From NCBI RefSeq assembly GCF_000018425.1, contig NC_010424.1, forward strand, positions 2,124,501 through 2,188,500: a stretch of DNA of 64,000 nt. Direction: 5' to 3'. This DNA comes from Candidatus Desulforudis audaxviator MP104C (lineage in GTDB: Bacteria; Bacillota; Desulfotomaculia; Desulfotomaculales; Desulforudaceae). The position numbers were made by a program, and so were the translations under genes. Positions 60,747-64,000 of this stretch are shown one piece after another. Numbering within the stretch: position 1 is the first letter of the stretch; the number at the start of each line of letters is the position of its first letter. The notes below the pieces were generated by a model. The model did not search any database, was not told the DNA's origin, and saw only the letters and a program-made list of their open reading frames with translations.

Positions 60747-61493
60747 CTCTTCCGGCCGCCGCCGGCACCTTGAGTTCTCCGGTCCGGAAATGCGTCGGCA
60801 TTTTTTTCTCTAGAAACTCCCACGTGTCCCTGGCGTTGGTCCGCCAGTTGGTGGGGCAGGTGGACAGCACCTCCACAAAGGAGAAGCCCCGGCCGTCCAT
60901 CTGGTTTTGCAGGGCCCGCACCAGCATCTTCCGCAGCTGGGGAAGCTTGCTCACCGTGCCCCGGGCGACATAGGCGTCGTCGCCGGTGACGGCGGCCACC
61001 ATTTCCGGCCCTTTGACGGGACGGCCAGTAGCATCCGGGTCCCGGCCGTAGGGGGAGGTTTCCGTTTTTTGACCCGGGAGGGTGGTGGGGGCCATCTGCC
61101 CACCGGTCATCGCGTACTGCGTGTTGTTGGCGAGAATGACGGTGATCTTCTCGTTCCTCCCCGCCCGTTGACCAGGTGCTGCGCCCCGATGGCGTACCCC
61201 CCGCCGTCGCCCATGTAAGCGACGCAGATCAGTTCGGGGTTGGCCCGCTTGATCCCGGTGACAACTGGCGTGGTCCGCCCGTGGTGGGTCTGGACGGAAT
61301 CGACGTTGAAGAAATCCCAGGCCAGCAGGGAACAGCCGATGTCACACCCGAAAACGACCCGGTCCTGGATTCCGAGTTCGTCGATGGCCTGACCGAGGGC
61401 CCGTAGGGCTATCCCGTGCCCGCATCCCGGGCAAAACTTGTGGGGCTTGGTTTCCAGACGCCAACTTTCTGGCATCGCCGGTCTGACCGTCAT
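60715..61493 (-). pseudogene. korB: 2-oxoacid:ferredoxin oxidoreductase beta subunit, frameshifted
   Basis: The beta subunit is split over two frames. The first part (61493 to ~61165) has KFCPGCGHGIALRALGQAI, the TPP motif YMGDGGGYAIGAQHLVN. The second (from ~61160 to 60715) continues in another frame as RAGRNEKITVILANN then TQYAMTGGQMAPTTLPGQKT. Joined with one missing base near 61162-61170 they form one normal beta subunit of about 258 residues. ATG at 61493 has GGAGGGAGG upstream. It is either a true mutation or a sequencing/assembly error in a GC-rich run; the rest of the operon is intact. Confidence 0.88.
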
Positions 61494-61580
61494 AATCAAA
61501 TCCTCCCTCCAGGGTGCCTCCGGGGTCAGACCTCAAAAACTTCAAGACTCGCCTGCCTTGTCACCGCCCGGTGTAAAATG

Positions 61581-62723
61581 TCAACACACACTTCCGGACT
61601 CGTTTACTGAACTTCTAAAGGTTTGACCCCCGAGTTCCCGGGAGCGGGCCGCCACTTCTTCCGGGGTGATGCCCAGACCCGGCTTGTAGAGCGGGACCAT
61701 CTCCACGGTCAAACCGTACAGGGCGTCCCGCACCAACCGGCCGAACTGCCCGTAGGCCGATTCCGCGACCAGCAGGCGGCCGGCCCGCCCGGCCGCTTTC
61801 CGGAGCGCCTCCACGGGCAGCGGGCGCAGGGTGACTGGCCGGAAGCACCCCACTTTCAGTCCCTCCGTCCGTAAAAGCTCCACCGCCTGTTTCGCCGCCC
61901 GGGCCACCACACCGTGGGCGACCACCAGGAGCTCGGCGTCCCCCGTGCCGAACTCCTCGTGTTCAGCTATTTCCGGGGTCACCCGTTCGTATTCCGCGGC
62001 CTGTTCCAGGACCACCGCATAGAGTTCTTCTTCGGTGTTGAAGGTGTTCCGGTAGTGTCCCGGGGGCCGGTCCACGCCCGGCATGCCCGGCAGCCCCACG
62101 TATTTTTCCGGCGCCACCAGTTCAACTCCCCGCTTCTCCGGGTCATAAATGGTCAGCGGCTCACGCATCTTGGCCTGGTAGCCGTCCGCCAGCACGAACA
62201 CCGGAAAGCGGTGGCGCCACGCCGTGTTGAAGGCCTTGATGGTGTAATCGTAAAGCTCCTGGAGGCCGGCCGTGGAATAGACCACCCGGAAACCCTCACC
62301 GTTGCCGCCGAAGGTGGTCAGAGTGACCTCCTGCTGGGAGTAGATCACCGTAGCCGTGGAAGGGCCGCCGCGCTGCATCACCACCACCACGATGGGCAGC
62401 CGCATCATCTCGGCCATGGACACGGGTTCCTGCATCAGCACGTTGCCGGGGCCGGCCGTGGCTGTGAAACACTTTTTCCCCGCGAGCACCCCGCCGATGG
62501 TCGCAAAACCGGCGGAAAGCTCGTCCTCCGTCTGGAGAAAAGTCTTGCCGTGCTTGGGCGCCAACCGCGTCCAGTAGTGCATCACCTCGTTCTGCGGCGT
62601 GATCGGGTAACCGTACATTACGTCGGCGCGCGCGGCGATCGCCGCCCAGGCCACCACTTCGTTCCCGGTCATAAAAACCCGTTTCTCTTCCGTCACCGGA
62701 GCGCCGGACACCGTTTCCACCAC
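61581..62723 (-). CDS. korA: 2-oxoacid:ferredoxin oxidoreductase, alpha subunit
   Basis: 380 residues: pyrimidine-binding and transketolase-like domains. Motifs FMTGNEVVAWAAIAARADVMYGYPITPQNEVMHYW, QTEDELSAGFATIGGVLAGKKCFTATAGPGNVLMQEP and the C-terminal LLVVAHGVVARAAKQAVELLRTEGLKVGCFRP. Oxidatively decarboxylates a 2-oxoacid to an acyl-CoA with ferredoxin reduction, or the reverse. First of the alpha-beta-gamma-delta genes. Confidence 0.9.
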   Translation of the reverse strand: MVETVSGAPVTEEKRVFMTGNEVVAWAAIAARADVMYGYPITPQNEVMHYWTRLAPKHGKTFLQTEDELSAGFATIGGVLAGKKCFTATAGPGNVLMQEPVSMAEMMRLPIVVVVMQRGGPSTATVIYSQQEVTLTTFGGNGEGFRVVYSTAGLQELYDYTIKAFNTAWRHRFPVFVLADGYQAKMREPLTIYDPEKRGVELVAPEKYVGLPGMPGVDRPPGHYRNTFNTEEELYAVVLEQAAEYERVTPEIAEHEEFGTGDAELLVVAHGVVARAAKQAVELLRTEGLKVGCFRPVTLRPLPVEALRKAAGRAGRLLVAESAYGQFGRLVRDALYGLTVEMVPLYKPGLGITPEEVAARSRELGGQTFRSSVNESGSVC

Positions 62724-62743
62724 CCCCCGATTGTCTCCAACTG

Positions 62744-63412
62744 CTACCAGAAGGCGCGGGGCATGAACCGCCGCAGCGGGCGTACCGGATGGCCAGCCGC
62801 ATCGCGGGGGCCGATTTGGGCCGCCACCGCCGCCGGCGCCGTGGTGGCGGCCACCGGGATACCCAGAATACGCCCGGCCTCCGCCACCAAGGCCGCCCCC
62901 GCCTGAACCACCGCCGCCGTGGTTTCGGATCCGAGGTGCGTGTTGTTGATCAGCGCGTGTACCGAGCCAAGAGCCCGTACGTGGGCGGCGATGTCTTCCA
63001 CCGTCGCGGTCAGGGGCCGGCTGGCGTTAATTACGGCCAGAACGGTAAATGATGGTTCTTGTTCCGCCCCCTCCACCAGGTTCAGGATCCTGGCCCCCCC
63101 GACACCGTAACCGACATCGAAAATCACGTGCCCCGGACGGCGCAACACCCACCGGGCCTCGGCCTTGAGGGTGCCCCCGGCCTCCCCGAGGCCCAGCGTC
63201 CGGCGCGTTTCCCAGGCGACCACGTGAATTCCGGCGGCCGCAAGCTCCTCTTGAAGCGGACGGAGGGTGTAACAGGGTTCCACGGTGTCCAGGTCGACCA
63301 GGGTCACCGGTTCCCCTTCCCGAGCCAGTTCCAGGGCCCGGTTCACCGCCACCTCGCTCTTACCGCCGGCGTATTCGCCTACATAGGCCTCCACGATGCG
63401 GATGCGCCTCAC
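62744..63412 (-). CDS. P-loop ATPase (CobQ/MinD-like) next to the oxidoreductase genes
   Basis: About 222 residues. Walker A AYVGEYAGGKSEVAVNRAL near the N-terminus, then VTLVDLDTVEPCYTLRPLQ, HVIFDVGYGVGGARIL, and AVINASRPLTATVEDIAAHV with LINNTHLGSETT, a pattern of the SIMIBI class NTPases. Start is GTG at 63412 with GGGG 7 bases upstream. It lies between the transketolase half and korA in the same direction, so it probably serves the oxidoreductase (metal centre or assembly); this is inference. No exact family name can be given. Confidence 0.75.
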   Translation of the reverse strand: MRRIRIVEAYVGEYAGGKSEVAVNRALELAREGEPVTLVDLDTVEPCYTLRPLQEELAAAGIHVVAWETRRTLGLGEAGGTLKAEARWVLRRPGHVIFDVGYGVGGARILNLVEGAEQEPSFTVLAVINASRPLTATVEDIAAHVRALGSVHALINNTHLGSETTAAVVQAGAALVAEAGRILGIPVAATTAPAAVAAQIGPRDAAGHPVRPLRRFMPRAFW

Positions 63413-63527
63413 CTCAAAGCCCCAAAAAGCAGCCGGGGAAACAAGGCTCCCCGGCATAGAATCCCACGATATCTGCTTTCTCATCCGGTCTATGAGGCGG
63501 AGTCTTTCAACGGTCCACTGAGAACCG

Positions 63528-64000
63528 TTAGAACAGTTTTTGGACCGCGTTCACGATATCGTCCGGCGTCAGGCCGTATTTCCGCAGCAACTCCTCCGGC
63601 TTGCCTGATTCGCCGAAGACGTCCTGCAGGCCGACCCGGAGCATGGGCACCGGGTAGTGCTCGGCCAGAGTCTCGGCGACGGCGCTGCCGAGCCCGCCGA
63701 TGATGCTGTGCTCCTCGGCGGTGACGATAATCCCGGTGCGCTGCGCGGCGTCCACGATCGCCTGAACATCCAGCGGCTTGATGGTGTGGATGTTCAGCAC
63801 GCTTACCTCGATCCCCTCGGCGGCCAACAGATCGGCCGCCTCCAGCGCTTGGCCGACCATGTAACCGCAGGCAATGATGGTGGCGTCCAGCCCCTGGCGC
63901 AGTGTCACCGCCTGACCCGGTACAAACTTGAAATCGTCCCCGTGCAGGACCGGCACCCCGGCCCGGCCCAGGCGGATGTATACCGGACCATCGGTTTCCA
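63528..64000 (-). CDS. Transketolase, C-terminal subunit (partial)
   Basis: About 157 residues visible, cut by the right edge. Pattern of split transketolases: GPVYIRLGRAGVPVL, FKFVPGQAVTLRQGLDATIIACGYMVGQALEAADLL, VLNIHTIKPLD, TAEEHSIIGGLGSAVAE and LQDVFGESGKPEELLRKYGL. With a separate N-terminal subunit it would move two-carbon units between sugar phosphates. The rest of the gene, and probably the N-terminal subunit, lie beyond the window. Confidence 0.92.
   Translation of the reverse strand, partial: ETDGPVYIRLGRAGVPVLHGDDFKFVPGQAVTLRQGLDATIIACGYMVGQALEAADLLAAEGIEVSVLNIHTIKPLDVQAIVDAAQRTGIIVTAEEHSIIGGLGSAVAETLAEHYPVPMLRVGLQDVFGESGKPEELLRKYGLTPDDIVNAVQKLF

Overview
The window looks like a piece of chromosome from a GC-rich, anaerobic, spore-forming member of the Clostridia, most like the Peptococcaceae (Desulfotomaculum, Pelotomaculum and Desulforudis relatives). 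The basis is gene content and order: sporulation genes (spoIIP, yqfC, yqfD, sigI/rsgI, a CotF-like coat protein remnant), 2-oxoacid:ferredoxin oxidoreductase genes, AdhE, ferredoxins, and the Firmicutes order comEA-comEC-holA-rpsT-spoIIP-lepA-(hemW)-hrcA-grpE-dnaK-dnaJ-prmA-rsmE-mtaB-rpsU-yqfC-yqfD-phoH-pgpH-ybeY-cdd-era. The species assignment is inference. No rRNA, tRNA, CRISPR array or intact transposase was recognised.

Layout. 1-3.3 kb: a TPP-riboswitch-controlled ThiD2-ThiE fusion (cut by the window edge), an amidohydrolase plus class I amidotransferase pair, and a decayed coat protein gene. 3.4-14.9 kb: a nitrogen-assimilation island with three type I glutamine synthetase genes, a three-piece archaeal-style glutamate synthase (GXGXG, FMN and amidotransferase parts as separate genes), a second FMN-type glutamate-synthase-like protein, and two ANTAR response regulators. 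Three leaders here combine a stem-loop with a hexanucleotide loop and an overlapping intrinsic terminator, the arrangement expected for ANTAR antitermination. The third glutamine synthetase has lost key active-site residues. 14.9-23.3 kb: pabC/pabB, a transporter, mnmA, a secreted coiled-coil protein with a structured leader, and sigI/rsgI. 23.3-30.7 kb: a Crp/Fnr regulator with paired operators before a ferredoxin gene, a deletion scar joining two ferredoxin genes, rarA, vanW and adhE. 31-54 kb: the long era-to-lepA block, including a CIRCE-controlled heat-shock operon in which a group II (archaeal-type) chaperonin gene lies between hrcA and grpE. 54-59.3 kb: rpsT, holA, comEC, comEA. 59.4-64 kb: a 2-oxoacid:ferredoxin oxidoreductase operon with a frameshifted beta subunit, a P-loop ATPase, and the C-terminal half of a transketolase cut by the right edge.

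Two themes recur. First, nitrogen assimilation appears to be controlled by RNA-level antitermination, with a probably non-catalytic glutamine synthetase in the same circuit. Second, small rearrangements are common: a ybeY-cdd fusion whose linker is encoded by a dispersed palindromic repeat, the same repeat class inserted in-frame in mtaB, a hemW gene cut to its first ~24 recognisable codons, two facing ferredoxin genes joined by deletion, a frameshifted korB, and a pabB containing 8-bp and 10-bp tandem repeats.
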